64,000 nt of DNA from Nitzschia sp. DOCU1 (taxonomy: Eukaryota; Bacillariophyta; Bacillariophyceae; Bacillariales; Bacillariaceae), in contig OX595988.1 of the NCBI GenBank assembly GCA_951394045.1, positions 2,805,352-2,869,351 on the forward strand. Direction: 5' to 3'. The position numbers and the translations under genes were made by a program. How positions within the stretch are numbered: the first letter of the stretch is position 1; each line of letters starts with the position of its first letter. Positions 1-9,422 of the stretch are shown here, piece after piece. The notes beneath the pieces are model-generated. The model was not told the DNA's origin and ran no database searches. It saw nothing but the letters and a program-made list of their open reading frames with translations.

Positions 1-966
1 CTGTTACTAATAAAACCTCGCTCGATGTGTGCGATCATTGGACTCGATTGGTACCGCCCCTGCCCGATGATAACAACTTCCATGCTGTCGATACTCAACA
101 TTCCTGGAGCAGACTGGTGATGGATGCCGATTATTCCGATGTCTCGAGCCAACAAGCTGGCGGCTGTTGCAGTTGTCTGGTGTTGGAGGAAGTCGGCAGT
201 TGCGACGAACGAAATGCAATGTCATTGTCCATGCAAAGAACGTAAACTCCTTGAGTCTTCGAATCACATGGTGTTGCCGATTTAGTTCTTTGGCATGTTC
301 CCACGCTTCTGCTAGCGCCAGTTTGCCACGGACCACCAGATTGTGCTTCCGGTCCACAGCCAGCGCCTTGTCCCGTGTGATTAGCGCGATTTCGCCCAAA
401 GCCCTGGCAATATCGCCCACCACCCCTACTTGTCCATGTGCATATGCAGAGTAAAAACCAGCAATAATCCCAGGAAATGTACCTAGAGCAAGAGTACCCA
501 CCACGGCACCCGCCACGCCGGATGCTACCGCCGTGCTAGGTAGTTGTTCCTGGGTGCTGTTCTGGTCCTGGTCACCTTCGAGTGTATCCAGAAAACGTTG
601 ATATTCGCTTTCAGAAATATCTGCAACAATAGATGTCGGAGAATATACCACTTGGTCTCGTTGGTAGTCGTAGAATACCCGGGCGAGTTGGGGATGTATT
701 GGATCCATCACTGCAACTGGCAGCGCCGGTGGCAAGTCTCGTTCCGTGGTGATGAGCGTATCAGGCCAACCTGGATATTCTGAAATACGGATATTCCCAT
801 CTTCTCCTATGTCCATATCCATATCCATCGCAACATCAAACTCGCTCGGAGCGGTTGGTTCAGGGGAAACGGACGCGACTCTCCAGCTATCAACTTGCTG
901 GATTTCGGCTTCTTCTTGCTGGTGCCCATCCTCAACAAAGGCAACCTGTTTCACGTTGATGGTCAT
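1..966 (-). CDS. Glycine-zipper membrane protein, paralogue 1 (partial, frame problem near its end)
   Basis: I do not recognise a named family. The ATG at 966 opens a frame with an acidic N-terminal third, then a Gly/Ala-rich hydrophobic hairpin (about 450-530 on the DNA) that resembles a glycine zipper. After it comes a charged block with the pattern GD-ARALG, DKA, D-KH, WE-AKE and W-HFVRRN. The same block occurs in the next gene (1541-2101), so the two are tandem paralogues. Past about base 195 the frame becomes Arg- and Cys-rich and stops at base 7, while a neighbouring frame stays open to base 1 with a more protein-like composition. The true protein probably changes frame there, by an intron or an indel, and continues outside the window. 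The glycine zipper suggests insertion into or association with a membrane; that is inference. Confidence 0.55.
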
Positions 967-972
967 GGTCAA

Positions 973-1540
973 AGGCTACGTAGAATGAAAGACAAGAAAG
1001 TGTTATTCTTGGAGGGTGTATGATAATACAAGGCTAGAGACGATGACACATGTTTCAAGCAAAGGTTTTTATGTAACGTTGATGGGCGTGTGATGATCTT
1101 TTTGCGACGTTTTATCCACTCGCACATTGGCGAGATCTTTGAGGAAGCGCCGCCAGGCGCGCAAAGAAGTCGTGGCCGGAGTCACGATGAGATCTTTCAT
1201 CCACGAGTAAGGAAAGACCCAAGCAACGAATAAAACAATATGGAAACATGACATCTCGCCCTCTCAGCGAAGAAATAGTAAGAGACCCCCCTCCTCGTAG
1301 CGAATGAACCATCACTGTACAAGCGGATGTAGTGGAGATGCTGGTAGCTGAGAGTATAGAATAGAACGACTGTATGTTGATACGGGTAGACTAATAGTCA
1401 CGATAATATTATCTCGAAAGAGACGCTACGGCCTTGTACTAGGAAATCGAAGCAAAGCTATTATCAAAGACTCTAGCTGGCAATACTTGTGACAAATCTA
1501 GGATCCATCATCTTGTCGATTCAATACATTTTCCTTGCCT
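973..1540. other. Intergenic between the two glycine-zipper genes
   Basis: About 570 bases with only short, overlapping open frames of poor composition. It must hold the 3' end of paralogue 2's upstream neighbour region and the promoter of paralogue 1. I see no convincing RNA gene, repeat or extra coding region. Confidence 0.4.
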
Positions 1541-2101
1541 TTATTTCTTTTCGTCTGTGACCGAGTTATTGTTTGCCCCACAAGCACCGCCGACCTTATC
1601 CGCCACAAATTCGTAGCCTTTTCCGACGCCATCGACTCCCTTCTCTAATATTCGATTCTCCCTGATAAAATGTACGAAAGAATGCCAGACGTGGACGACA
1701 AAGTCCTTTGACTTGTCCAAAACTTGGTGCTTCTCGTCGTACTTCTTGGCACCCTCCCACGTTTTGGTGGCGGCCTCGGCAGTCTTTTCCACAATGTGAT
1801 GCTTTTCATCGACTTCAATGGCCTTGTTTTTGACAGTGATACCCACATCACCTAGTGCCCGGGCTGCATCTCCTGGGGCACCATCCTTTTGTGAAACGTA
1901 GGCAGCCCCAAAACCAAGGAGGGCAGATAGGATTGGACCACCAAAGAGGAAACCAAGGACTGCTCCCGTGGCGCCAGATGCTACCATTTTATCATGTTTC
2001 GGGTGGCTCTCATCCGAGCTACTATCTCCGCTGCTTGTCGACCGTAGAACTTCGGGTGCCTTGGCCACTTTTTCGTCGAATGCTGGTTTCTTCTCCACCA
2101 T
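1541..2101 (-). CDS. Glycine-zipper membrane protein, paralogue 2
   Basis: This is a 186-residue protein starting at the ATG at 2101; the frame is open slightly further upstream but has no ATG there. The first 50 residues are charged and Ser-rich. A Gly/Ala-rich hydrophobic hairpin follows (GATGAVLGFLFGGPILSALLG), then a helical Lys/Glu/His-rich stretch with repeated KH motifs (DEKHHIVEK, DEKHQVLDK) and a C-terminal GVGKGYEF segment. The hairpin plus amphipathic helices suggest a small membrane-associated protein. It shares the ARALG, D-KH, WE-AK and HF-R-NR pattern with the gene on its left, on the same strand, so a local tandem duplication is clear. The function is unknown and no enzyme motif is seen. 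Confidence 0.7.
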   Translation of the reverse strand: MVEKKPAFDEKVAKAPEVLRSTSSGDSSSDESHPKHDKMVASGATGAVLGFLFGGPILSALLGFGAAYVSQKDGAPGDAARALGDVGITVKNKAIEVDEKHHIVEKTAEAATKTWEGAKKYDEKHQVLDKSKDFVVHVWHSFVHFIRENRILEKGVDGVGKGYEFVADKVGGACGANNNSVTDEKK

Positions 2102-2560
2102 GGTCCGAATTGATGATTGCTTTTGTTCCAATAGTTGTTTGTACGTTGCTGAATCGTGTAAAGAGTGTTTGTTTAACCGTTTTTATGAGCACATCGGGAC
2201 GCTTGCTGTTATTCGGATGCCATTCGAAGAATGTCAACACGAATGGAATGTGACGACGGGCAGCATTCACAACAACGAACTGGCAAGAGTTTTTTGAATT
2301 GCGACGCTTCGTTTGTTATGGCGTGTGCATGAGATTTGGTTCGTGCCTGGGTCATGAGAACCCAAATGCCACAGGTCCCGGCACGATTGAAATGAAGGGG
2401 GGGATCATATGATGGGGGACAACCCACATTGGTGACACTTTCCCCCCTCAATTTTTCGGACATCTCTCTTTTTGCCAAGAGGGCGACAAAATGGCATTTA
2501 CCACTCTACTACCGTAGCTACCCTGTCATTACAGCTACTGCAGTATCATCAAAAGCAACG
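2102..2560. promoter_or_regulatory. Divergent upstream region, glycine-zipper 2 and FGGY kinase
   Basis: About 460 bases lie between two divergent start codons, so promoters for both genes must be here. Short C- and G-rich tracts are present near 2400-2450. No defined promoter element could be assigned. Confidence 0.35.
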
Positions 2561-4216
2561 ATGAATGTGATACTCGCCCTGGATATTGGCAGCAGCAGTA
2601 TTCGCTGCACGGCGTACTCGATGCCGAACCACACGGCCGTGTGTTCGGCATCCACCAAAGCCCGATCGGTCCAACCCAACACGGGTAAAATCCGGCTAGC
2701 CTATGGCACGGAAAGTTTGCTCGACAAGATTGATCAATCCGTCGACGGCGTTCTCAAGCAGTTGAAAAACGCTAAAATTGTGGCGGTGGGCTTTTCGTCG
2801 TTTGTCATGAATCTCATTGCCGTCGATCACGGCGGCAATGTTCTTGGGGATAAATTCACAATGAGCTACGCATGCAATACGCCCGAAGTAGCACACGAAT
2901 GCAAAGTCATTCGAGCAGAACTCGGTGCGGATGGTTTGGATCGACTCTATCAACAGACCGGGGCGCCCATCCATAGTGCTTACGCTCTAGCACAATTACG
3001 AGCCTTGTACAAGTCATGTTCCAAGGAAGAGACGGATCGGCTCTTCAAGTGGCAAACAATCGCAAGTCTTTGCTTGAGAAGATGGACGGGTCGAACAATG
3101 CATCTTCCAATATCATATTCCGAAGCTAGTTGGACTGGATTATTGAACTTTCGGCATTGTGCCTACGATTTTGATGCCACGGAATTGCTTCCAAAAGGTT
3201 GCCTAGGAACCTTGCCGAATCTGGCAGATTTTTCGGAAGTAATGCAGGGCATTCCCGAGCGGACGGCAGCTGGAAAGAAGAATCGCTATTGGAATTTGTG
3301 GCCCGAACTTCGAAATGCCAAACTCTTTCTAGGCATTGGCGACGGTGCCTGTGCGAATATTGGAAGTAAATGCTCCACGCCGTCACGAATAGCAGTCACT
3401 ATCGGAACGTCGGCCGCGGCAAGAATATGTCTCCCTCAGGGTGTGGGGTCTGATTGTTCATTACCGTGCGTTCCTCACGGTCTGTTTTGCTATCGAATAG
3501 ACCAATATCATATTCTAGTGGGAGGTGCGCTGACCGATGGGGGATCTGTAATTGAATGGATTGCAGATCTTCTCAACTTGACGACAGGAGAGGACTTTGT
3601 GCATTGTATCAATCAAACTCAAAAGCTGGTGGATGCAGATCACAAGTACCCGCAATCCTCATCATTGTCATCAAAAACAATCATGATTCCCTTTCTCAGC
3701 GGAGAACGCAGTACTGGTTTTCGAGATGGAGCCACGGGTGCCATTATGGGGCTGACGAGGGATACAACTTGTGCTCATTTACTCAAATCCTGTTTGGAGG
3801 GAGTGTCTTTGCGACTACGGGCTGTTTTGAAATTGATAGTCCAAGCTCGTGGGAGCATCTCCAAGGCGGATACTAGTAATACTCTACCTTTTATTGTTGC
3901 CAGTGGCAAGTCTTTGGAAGTCAATGCCATGTGGCGACAAATGGTAGCCGACAGCAGTGGTCTCACAGTCTTGTTGGATATGAATACACAAGAAGGAACG
4001 AGTCGGGGTGTCGCGTGTCTCGTGGCAGCTGCCATTCAGGCCGATGGAAGTCCCACCGTGTTGCAAGAGGAAGAAATTGCCAAGGCGCAAAAGACCAAAG
4101 ACAGCCAGGTCAAGATGAGCAAACCCCGAAGTACCGCCATGGATTACTTTGACCGAGCCGCAGAGGCGCAAGCAAAGTTTATCCAGGCAATGACACCACT
4201 GTATATGGAAGACTGA
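2561..4216 (+). CDS. FGGY-family carbohydrate kinase, gluconokinase-like
   Basis: This 551-residue protein would phosphorylate a sugar or sugar acid with ATP. Its N-terminus carries the FGGY phosphate-1 signature (LALDIGSSSIRCTAY, residues 4-18). Near residue 260 is GIGDGACANIGSK followed by TIGTSAAAR, the adenosine/phosphate-2 region, and near 380 is FLSGERSTGFRDGATGAIMG followed by LEGVSLRLRAVL. All are in the usual order and the length fits the family (about 500). The GDG-AN-GS and GTSAA-R forms resemble bacterial-type gluconate kinases more than glycerol kinases, but xylulose- or ribulose-type substrates cannot be excluded. The ATG at 2561 is chosen because the domain starts at once; the frame is open upstream. 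No targeting leader is evident, so it is probably cytosolic. It is convergent with the sigma factor gene. Confidence 0.85.
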   Translation: MNVILALDIGSSSIRCTAYSMPNHTAVCSASTKARSVQPNTGKIRLAYGTESLLDKIDQSVDGVLKQLKNAKIVAVGFSSFVMNLIAVDHGGNVLGDKFTMSYACNTPEVAHECKVIRAELGADGLDRLYQQTGAPIHSAYALAQLRALYKSCSKEETDRLFKWQTIASLCLRRWTGRTMHLPISYSEASWTGLLNFRHCAYDFDATELLPKGCLGTLPNLADFSEVMQGIPERTAAGKKNRYWNLWPELRNAKLFLGIGDGACANIGSKCSTPSRIAVTIGTSAAARICLPQGVGSDCSLPCVPHGLFCYRIDQYHILVGGALTDGGSVIEWIADLLNLTTGEDFVHCINQTQKLVDADHKYPQSSSLSSKTIMIPFLSGERSTGFRDGATGAIMGLTRDTTCAHLLKSCLEGVSLRLRAVLKLIVQARGSISKADTSNTLPFIVASGKSLEVNAMWRQMVADSSGLTVLLDMNTQEGTSRGVACLVAAAIQADGSPTVLQEEEIAKAQKTKDSQVKMSKPRSTAMDYFDRAAEAQAKFIQAMTPLYMED

Positions 4217-4603
4217 GTTCTCGGTTGCACTACCATTTGTTAGACTGCGAGACGGCGGGCCCATAGTTCTACAAGCTCTAGCCATTGACAAGGAAACGAC
4301 TCGGCAGTTTGCTACAATGCGACGTGGCGGCAACTGACTATTTCATCAAGCAGGAGTCAACCCCTATCCTTGTGGGGTCATATTGACGCTTTCCCCCATT
4401 TCTTCCATGCTCGCAGTACATGCCTGCCTTCATGGCAAGCGCAGGCTGCTTCAAAAGCTTCTCCTTCGACCGGGCCCGTCCACATTTTGCAAGTGCCATG
4501 TCACCGTTGTACATTCAACAATAGTAAAAAGGACTGCGTTAATCCAGTACTAGTGTTGGATTGTTTCAATTGATACTTTAACAGCGAAAGTTAGATGTAG
4601 AGT
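4217..4603. other. Convergent intergenic, kinase and sigma factor
   Basis: About 390 bases lie between two stop codons, so both 3' ends lie here. Small open frames are present but none has codon use or motifs that support a gene. Confidence 0.4.
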
Positions 4604-5953
4604 TTAATACAGGAGGGCTGGTTCTAATCGTCCATCTTCGGCTGCTTGTTGCAGTTTGGTCAGTGCATTTTGACAGAGTCGTCGGGTGTATTCGGCAGAG
4701 ACTTTCATTTTCTTGGCCACTTCATTAAAGGTCATGGCTTCTCCAAAGCGACCCTTGGCAGGAATGGCGTTCGGCGCTGATTCCTTGACGACTTTCTTTT
4801 TGGTGCTGGTGGCACCAAAAAGATGCTCTTCCGCCTTGGCCAGATACTGGTTGGCGCGTTGCTGGGGAGTCGTACTTTCCTCGATAATGCCATCATCGAC
4901 AAGTCCATATCGCCAGCTAAGTGCTTCCATTTCTTTGGGTTGCAAAAACTTGGAGAGTGTCTTGCGCAATTGTTCCCGTTCCAGCTCGGCTGTTGGCGAG
5001 GCAGCAGCGCCCAGGACGGGAGAGTCTGTCTCTAGATTTTCTCCCTTTTGCATCCAGCTTTCAAAGGCGACATATCCACCGGTATATCGTCGGTATCGCA
5101 CCTTCATGGCTTCTTCAAAGTTGCGTTCCGACAAGCCAGCTTCTTCGGCAAGACGTTTTGCCTCCTTGGCTTGCTTCCAAGTATTATTACCACTTACATC
5201 CAAATCCATGCCTAAACGTTTGGCCGCCTTGTTGATTTCATGTACGGCACTGGATACATGATTCGGAACTCGTAACAGGTCATCGCGTTCGGCAATGCAT
5301 CTCAAGACTGCGGCTCGAATCCAATACACGGCGTACGAACTTAATTTGCCACCAATGGCGGGATTGTACTTGTCGACGGCTCGTGCCAGTCCAATGGCAC
5401 CTTCTTGTATCAAATCGTCACGACTTAATGACGAGGTTTTGGTTTTTTGCAAGATTTGCGAAACACAAAAGTTTACAAGAGCCATGTTGCGTGTCACGAG
5501 TTCTTCACGAGCCTTTTGGCCTTGATATTTGGCTTGTTCATACGCTTCCAGTTCATCGCCATAACCAGCTGCCTTGGCGCGAATGCTCAAGAGTGGCAAC
5601 TGACCACGATTTTGAAGAGCGAGTTCGGATTCGAGCTGATTCAAGCGTCGCAATTCAACGGCCTGTCGCAAGAGTTCTTGCTCTTGGTCGGGTGTCAAAC
5701 GGGGAAGAGTGGACGTGGACAAAGAGTACGAGGAGGCCTTGGTTTTGGACAGTTGCAGACTTGTCGTCGTAGTAAGCGACTCGAGATGAAGAGGTGTTCT
5801 TGATACCGGAGAGAACAATGGCGTCGAAGTGAAACCCATGGTACTCGATGCCATGACGGAGAGAGAAAGACAAATCATGGTCATCTTGCTCATGCTAGAA
5901 GACGATGATGATGACAATGCTCGCTTTTTACTGCTGGATTTACTAGTTGACAT
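4604..5953 (-). CDS. Nuclear-encoded plastid RNA polymerase sigma-70 factor
   Basis: This 449-residue sigma factor would guide the plastid-encoded bacterial-type RNA polymerase to its promoters. From the ATG at 5953 the N-terminus is Ser-rich with a hydrophobic stretch (TMICLSLSVMASSTMGF) followed by a Ser/Thr-rich, acid-poor segment. That is the signal-plus-transit form of leader used for complex plastids, with Phe at the expected cleavage site. Region 2 lies at about 5280-5520 on the DNA: ELVTRNMALVNF, then DDLIQEGAIGLARAVDKYNP, SSYAVYWIRAAV and LLRVPNHV. Region 4 lies at about 4620-4760 and ends in the helix-turn-helix FNEVAKKMKVSAEYTRRL. Long low-complexity linkers sit between. The open frame extends further upstream (to 6355), but that part lacks coherent targeting features. 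Confidence 0.93.
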   Translation of the reverse strand: MSTSKSSSKKRALSSSSSSSMSKMTMICLSLSVMASSTMGFTSTPLFSPVSRTPLHLESLTTTTSLQLSKTKASSYSLSTSTLPRLTPDQEQELLRQAVELRRLNQLESELALQNRGQLPLLSIRAKAAGYGDELEAYEQAKYQGQKAREELVTRNMALVNFCVSQILQKTKTSSLSRDDLIQEGAIGLARAVDKYNPAIGGKLSSYAVYWIRAAVLRCIAERDDLLRVPNHVSSAVHEINKAAKRLGMDLDVSGNNTWKQAKEAKRLAEEAGLSERNFEEAMKVRYRRYTGGYVAFESWMQKGENLETDSPVLGAAASPTAELEREQLRKTLSKFLQPKEMEALSWRYGLVDDGIIEESTTPQQRANQYLAKAEEHLFGATSTKKKVVKESAPNAIPAKGRFGEAMTFNEVAKKMKVSAEYTRRLCQNALTKLQQAAEDGRLEPALLY

Positions 5954-6495
5954 GATGATGTTGATTCTGGGTGTAAATGCTGGAATTATGATCTGATCCA
6001 AGAGTGGAAACCTGTCAAGTGGAGGCGGCCACCGACAGTTACAACAGCTCATCTTCTTGCGATGCTGATTTGCATTCCAAGTCATTCCCCTTGCTTCGCT
6101 GCCATTGTCCCTACTACTTTGGGCCTGTATTGCTGATGCGTCGCGATGATGCGATTTTGGCACGTTGGCCGTCGCATCCATGCTGACGTGGAGAAGTCGG
6201 CTCGCGAAAATGCAGTCACGAATCTGTAGCTCTACGGTAGAAACAGTGGGGCTGGATCCGTGACTTAGCCAAAGTGACAGAGTATGCGCCTTCCAAAAGC
6301 AAGACGCGCGCCCAAGATTCGCCCCTTTCTGATTTCTTGCCACCGACCCTATCACCGCCTCATCATCATTATCAAGGAAGCGACACCGGCTTGAATGTTG
6401 TCACGGGATGCATTATGATCGGTCGTCGGCGAAAAGCAACAGCAGCATACTAACAGACTCATCGCCATTGATATTTCTCCCAAAAGTCGACAATC
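5954..6495. promoter_or_regulatory. Shared upstream region, sigma factor and Gfo/Idh oxidoreductase
   Basis: About 540 bases separate two divergent genes that both appear to encode secretory/plastid leader peptides. A long sigma-frame extension runs through it on the minus strand but looks like leader sequence, not protein. Promoters for both genes must be here; no known motif was identified. Confidence 0.4.
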
Positions 6496-7830
6496 ATGCT
6501 GGCAACAAGGCGAAACGGGCCAGCAAGATCTTTACGTTCATTCCAAATCCTACTTCCAATCCTATTTCTACAGTGCTGTCATTTGTCTTGTTCTTTTTCC
6601 GTTCCCCGACGAGATTTCTTGACAACGACAACCCTCACGACCATCATGTCTAGTACTTCGACTACGGATTCCAACCAGCAGACAAATGACGACAGCACAA
6701 TTCATTGGGGCATTGTGGGACTGGGCGACGTGACACAAACCAAATCGGGTCCTCCCTTTTGGAAATGCAATGGAAGTGAATTGGTCACCGTCATGCGACG
6801 AACTCCTGGCAAGGCCCAAGAATTTGCCAAACGCGTTCCCAACTTGTGTATCGGCTATGACAATTTGGAGGCCATGCTTCAACACCCAGGACTCCAAGCC
6901 GTCTATGTATGTACGCGGCCCGGTACGCATTTGGAAATTGGTCGTCAAGTCGCACAAGCCGGAAAAGCATGTTATATGGAAAAACCGGTGGGACGATGTG
7001 CCGCCGAAACGCAAGAGCTTGACAGGTTATTCAAAGAGTTGCCATTTTATACGGCCTATATTAGTCGGGCCTACGAGCGGACCCAGGCGCTGCGACGATT
7101 GCTTTTGGATGGCGTTATTGGAGATCAGATATTCAAGATTTCTTATACTTTGGTCGGGACAGGAGGGGCACGGGATATGGACACGGCTTTGCCATGGAGA
7201 CTGGATCCGAAACAATCCGGTGGAGGACTGGTTATGGATGTGGGATGCCATGTTTTGGATCGCATTGACTATCTGTGTGGACCACTCGGCAACGTGCAGG
7301 GGCACGCCGAGAATCGAAACAGTCCGAATGTACCAGTAGAAGACTATGTGCATTTAACAGCCGAAATTGCAAGTTCTTCTTGGTCCGATGCTCGCACTGT
7401 CGGTGCCAAGGTGGAATGTACATGGGATTTTGCTTCTACCGATCAAGCACCCAAAGACGAGCTGGTGTTTTCGGGAACCAAGGGAAGCATCCAAATGGCA
7501 GGAATGAGCCCAGATGGTCCTATCCGCGTATTCGATTCCAATGGGAAAATGTTACAAGAAATGACCTTTGAAACTCCCGAACACACTGCTCAATTGATGA
7601 TTCAGGCAGTGACGGATGATCTGCGAGGTTTGGGCAGCGCAGATTACCTGTCCCGTGGCGGCAATGCTCTACGAACCTCCAAGGTATTGGACGCCGTATT
7701 GTCGACGTATTATGGGAATCGAGACATTGGGTACTGGGAGCAAAGTTATTCCTGGCCGGGGACGAGGTCGATAGGGGCTGCAGGGCCAGCATCCGAGAAG
7801 AAGCAAGGACAGCGTGAGAAGCAAGCATGA
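6496..7830 (+). CDS. Gfo/Idh/MocA-family NAD(P)-dependent oxidoreductase
   Basis: This 444-residue protein has the nucleotide-binding Rossmann signature at residues 72-77 (GIVGLG) and the family's EKPVG motif at 162-166, where the lysine is the usual catalytic residue. A downstream block, GGGLVMDVGCHVLDRIDYL, matches the conserved G-D-G-H-D-D-L region of the C-terminal substrate domain. The family oxidises or reduces sugars, cyclitols and related compounds; the substrate cannot be read from sequence. Residues 1-50 hold a hydrophobic segment and then CSFSVPRRDF, compatible with a signal plus plastid transit peptide. If the second Met (residue 51, base 6646) is used instead, the protein would be cytosolic. 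Confidence 0.88.
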   Translation: MLATRRNGPARSLRSFQILLPILFLQCCHLSCSFSVPRRDFLTTTTLTTIMSSTSTTDSNQQTNDDSTIHWGIVGLGDVTQTKSGPPFWKCNGSELVTVMRRTPGKAQEFAKRVPNLCIGYDNLEAMLQHPGLQAVYVCTRPGTHLEIGRQVAQAGKACYMEKPVGRCAAETQELDRLFKELPFYTAYISRAYERTQALRRLLLDGVIGDQIFKISYTLVGTGGARDMDTALPWRLDPKQSGGGLVMDVGCHVLDRIDYLCGPLGNVQGHAENRNSPNVPVEDYVHLTAEIASSSWSDARTVGAKVECTWDFASTDQAPKDELVFSGTKGSIQMAGMSPDGPIRVFDSNGKMLQEMTFETPEHTAQLMIQAVTDDLRGLGSADYLSRGGNALRTSKVLDAVLSTYYGNRDIGYWEQSYSWPGTRSIGAAGPASEKKQGQREKQA

Positions 7831-8192
7831 AATTGTTTGACGAATGGACCAGCATGGTAAAGCCCACCACCATTTACTTTAATAGTTTGGTCATTTTTGA
7901 CTCATTAGTAAAGTACTCGTTGGGGGATAATTCAGTAAGGCATCATATTTTGTCATCATGGCCACCATTCCTGACGACAAATTGTAATGTTTGACTCCTT
8001 CGATTTTGTTTACGGATGGAAGATCAGACGAGACGTCGACGGCTCCGAATAAAAAAGCCGCACTCTTTTTTATCGTCGCAACAATCGTGTTTGTGGCGGT
8101 GTGTTACAACCTTTGGCACGCAACAGTTGCTTTTGCCTATACAACAAAATCCACCCCGTACTGCTGAAACCCTCAACTACCCATAGTTCACC
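7831..8192. promoter_or_regulatory. Intergenic upstream of the YbaK-like gene
   Basis: About 360 AT-leaning bases lie between two same-strand genes. The 3' end of the oxidoreductase and the promoter of the next gene are expected here. Nothing else is visible. Confidence 0.35.
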
Positions 8193-8834
8193 ATGACGGA
8201 AGTTCTAGAAGCGAGAATTACTGCGCTGGAGTTGAAACGCTTTCAGTGCCCCAAGGAGATTCCTGTCGATGAGTCGATGCGCCGAGCCCGTGCTCATGTA
8301 GAAGAATTGGGGTTGTATTCTGCCAACTGGAAGTGGGTGCCAGAACCCTATTATACCTGGCCTTTGGAGCAACGAGCAAAAATGCTGGGTGCCCATTCGA
8401 CTCAAATGTTATGCAAGTCTCTGTTGCTCGAAAATAAGAAAGTGGCAGACAAGCCCGAAACAGAAGATTTCAAGACAAATCCTCGCTTCATGCTGGTTGT
8501 GTTGCAGTACGAAGCCGAGCTAGATGTCAAGAAATTGGCAACATCGATAAGAAAGCTTCGACCTGTTTCGGAACGTCTGGACGAATCGCAATTTGATATT
8601 CGAGTGGCGGAACCCGAAGACAATGACCGCATCACTGGCTACCAGTTCAACTCGGTGACGCCATTTGGTCTGAAGGAACAAGTGCCTATCATTTTGAGCT
8701 CGGACATTGTACCGAACAGCTATTTTTGGATGGGCGGCGGTCATGTTCATCTCAAACTAGGCATGTCTGTATCTGACTTTACCAAACTTCCAAACGTTCA
8801 GATCATGGAGTGCAGCGTCCCTAGAAGCAAATAA
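8193..8834 (+). CDS. YbaK/ProX-type aminoacyl-tRNA deacylase-like protein
   Basis: This 213-residue protein has the layout of eukaryotic free-standing YbaK-domain proteins. A basic helical N-terminus comes first. Then follow MLCKSLLLENK (residues 70-80), which holds the conserved Lys equivalent, and LVVLQYEAELDVKKLATSIRK. The last part is GYQFNSVTPFGLKEQVPIILSSDI, the conserved G-V-PFG segment of the editing site, and a GGG-H-HLKLGMS motif. Such proteins hydrolyse mischarged aminoacyl-tRNA and so protect translation; the exact tRNA is not predictable. No leader peptide is seen, so it is probably cytosolic. It is convergent with the small ATP-synthase-like gene, with about 100 bases between the stops. 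Confidence 0.85.
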   Translation: MTEVLEARITALELKRFQCPKEIPVDESMRRARAHVEELGLYSANWKWVPEPYYTWPLEQRAKMLGAHSTQMLCKSLLLENKKVADKPETEDFKTNPRFMLVVLQYEAELDVKKLATSIRKLRPVSERLDESQFDIRVAEPEDNDRITGYQFNSVTPFGLKEQVPIILSSDIVPNSYFWMGGGHVHLKLGMSVSDFTKLPNVQIMECSVPRSK

Positions 8835-8937
8835 GAAGAGTGTATCTACTATGTGGGAGAAATACGATAGTGATGGTTTGAAAACAACAAGAGGTCTAAA
8901 GTTAAAAGATATTCGCTACAGACATACTGTAGTCTGT

Positions 8938-9422
8938 TTATTTCATATCAGCCAGAACTTTTCCAAGTTCCTCGTCCGAGCTCAAAAGCTTATCAAATGC
9001 CTCCGATCCCAGGAATTTGTCGAATTCAGGAGAATCAATGGAGGGAACTCCGGTAGAGGGGCCCGACGAGGTAGGAGCAGCAGCGGGTGCTTCTGTTTTC
9101 TTCTTTCCGCCCATGGCACTTCCTGCCTTGGCCACGACGAACAATCCAAAGTATCCTCCGATGATAGCGAGGGCCACTAATAAAAAGAGGGGACGAAAAA
9201 AGGGGGTGAGATGGAATCCGGAATCTTGGCCAATTTAACGCGCAATCGGGGCGCTGGTTACGCACGTTGATGATCATGAGGGAAGACTCCTCGGACGACC
9301 TTATCAATACCTGTCCATTCAGGTGCAGGTGCATGGCCTCCCATGGATCGTTTTTGGACTTGTTGTTTGGCAATCATGCCCACCCGACGGCGGGTGACAG
9401 CAGCAGCGAGAGGAAACACCAT
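8938..9422 (-). CDS. Mitochondrial F1Fo ATP synthase subunit k-like small membrane protein (two exons)
   Basis: Two exons join cleanly: 9422-9266, a GTGCGT donor, an 89-base intron, acceptor TTAG at 9177-9178, then 9176-8938. The result is a 131-residue protein. It has a basic, Ala/Arg-rich presequence with few acids (VFPLAAAVTRRRVG), a short conserved-looking block ending FPHDHQLALAIIGGYFGLF that crosses the splice and forms one transmembrane helix, then GGKKK and a Pro/Ala-rich acidic tail. The PH-HQLA plus glycine-rich helix resembles fungal Atp19 (subunit k), which helps ATP synthase dimers form; this assignment is inference from a short motif. The single-exon reading would miss the helix junction. 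It is divergent from the PET100-like gene, which suggests shared control of oxidative phosphorylation genes. Confidence 0.6.

Noticed and set aside
27..988. Several plus-strand open frames opposite the first glycine-zipper gene
   Set aside because: They mirror the coding frame on the other strand and have poor composition and no motif.
5954..6355. N-terminal extension of the sigma factor frame
   Set aside because: It lies upstream of a clear signal-plus-transit leader; a protein cannot use that leader if translation starts earlier.
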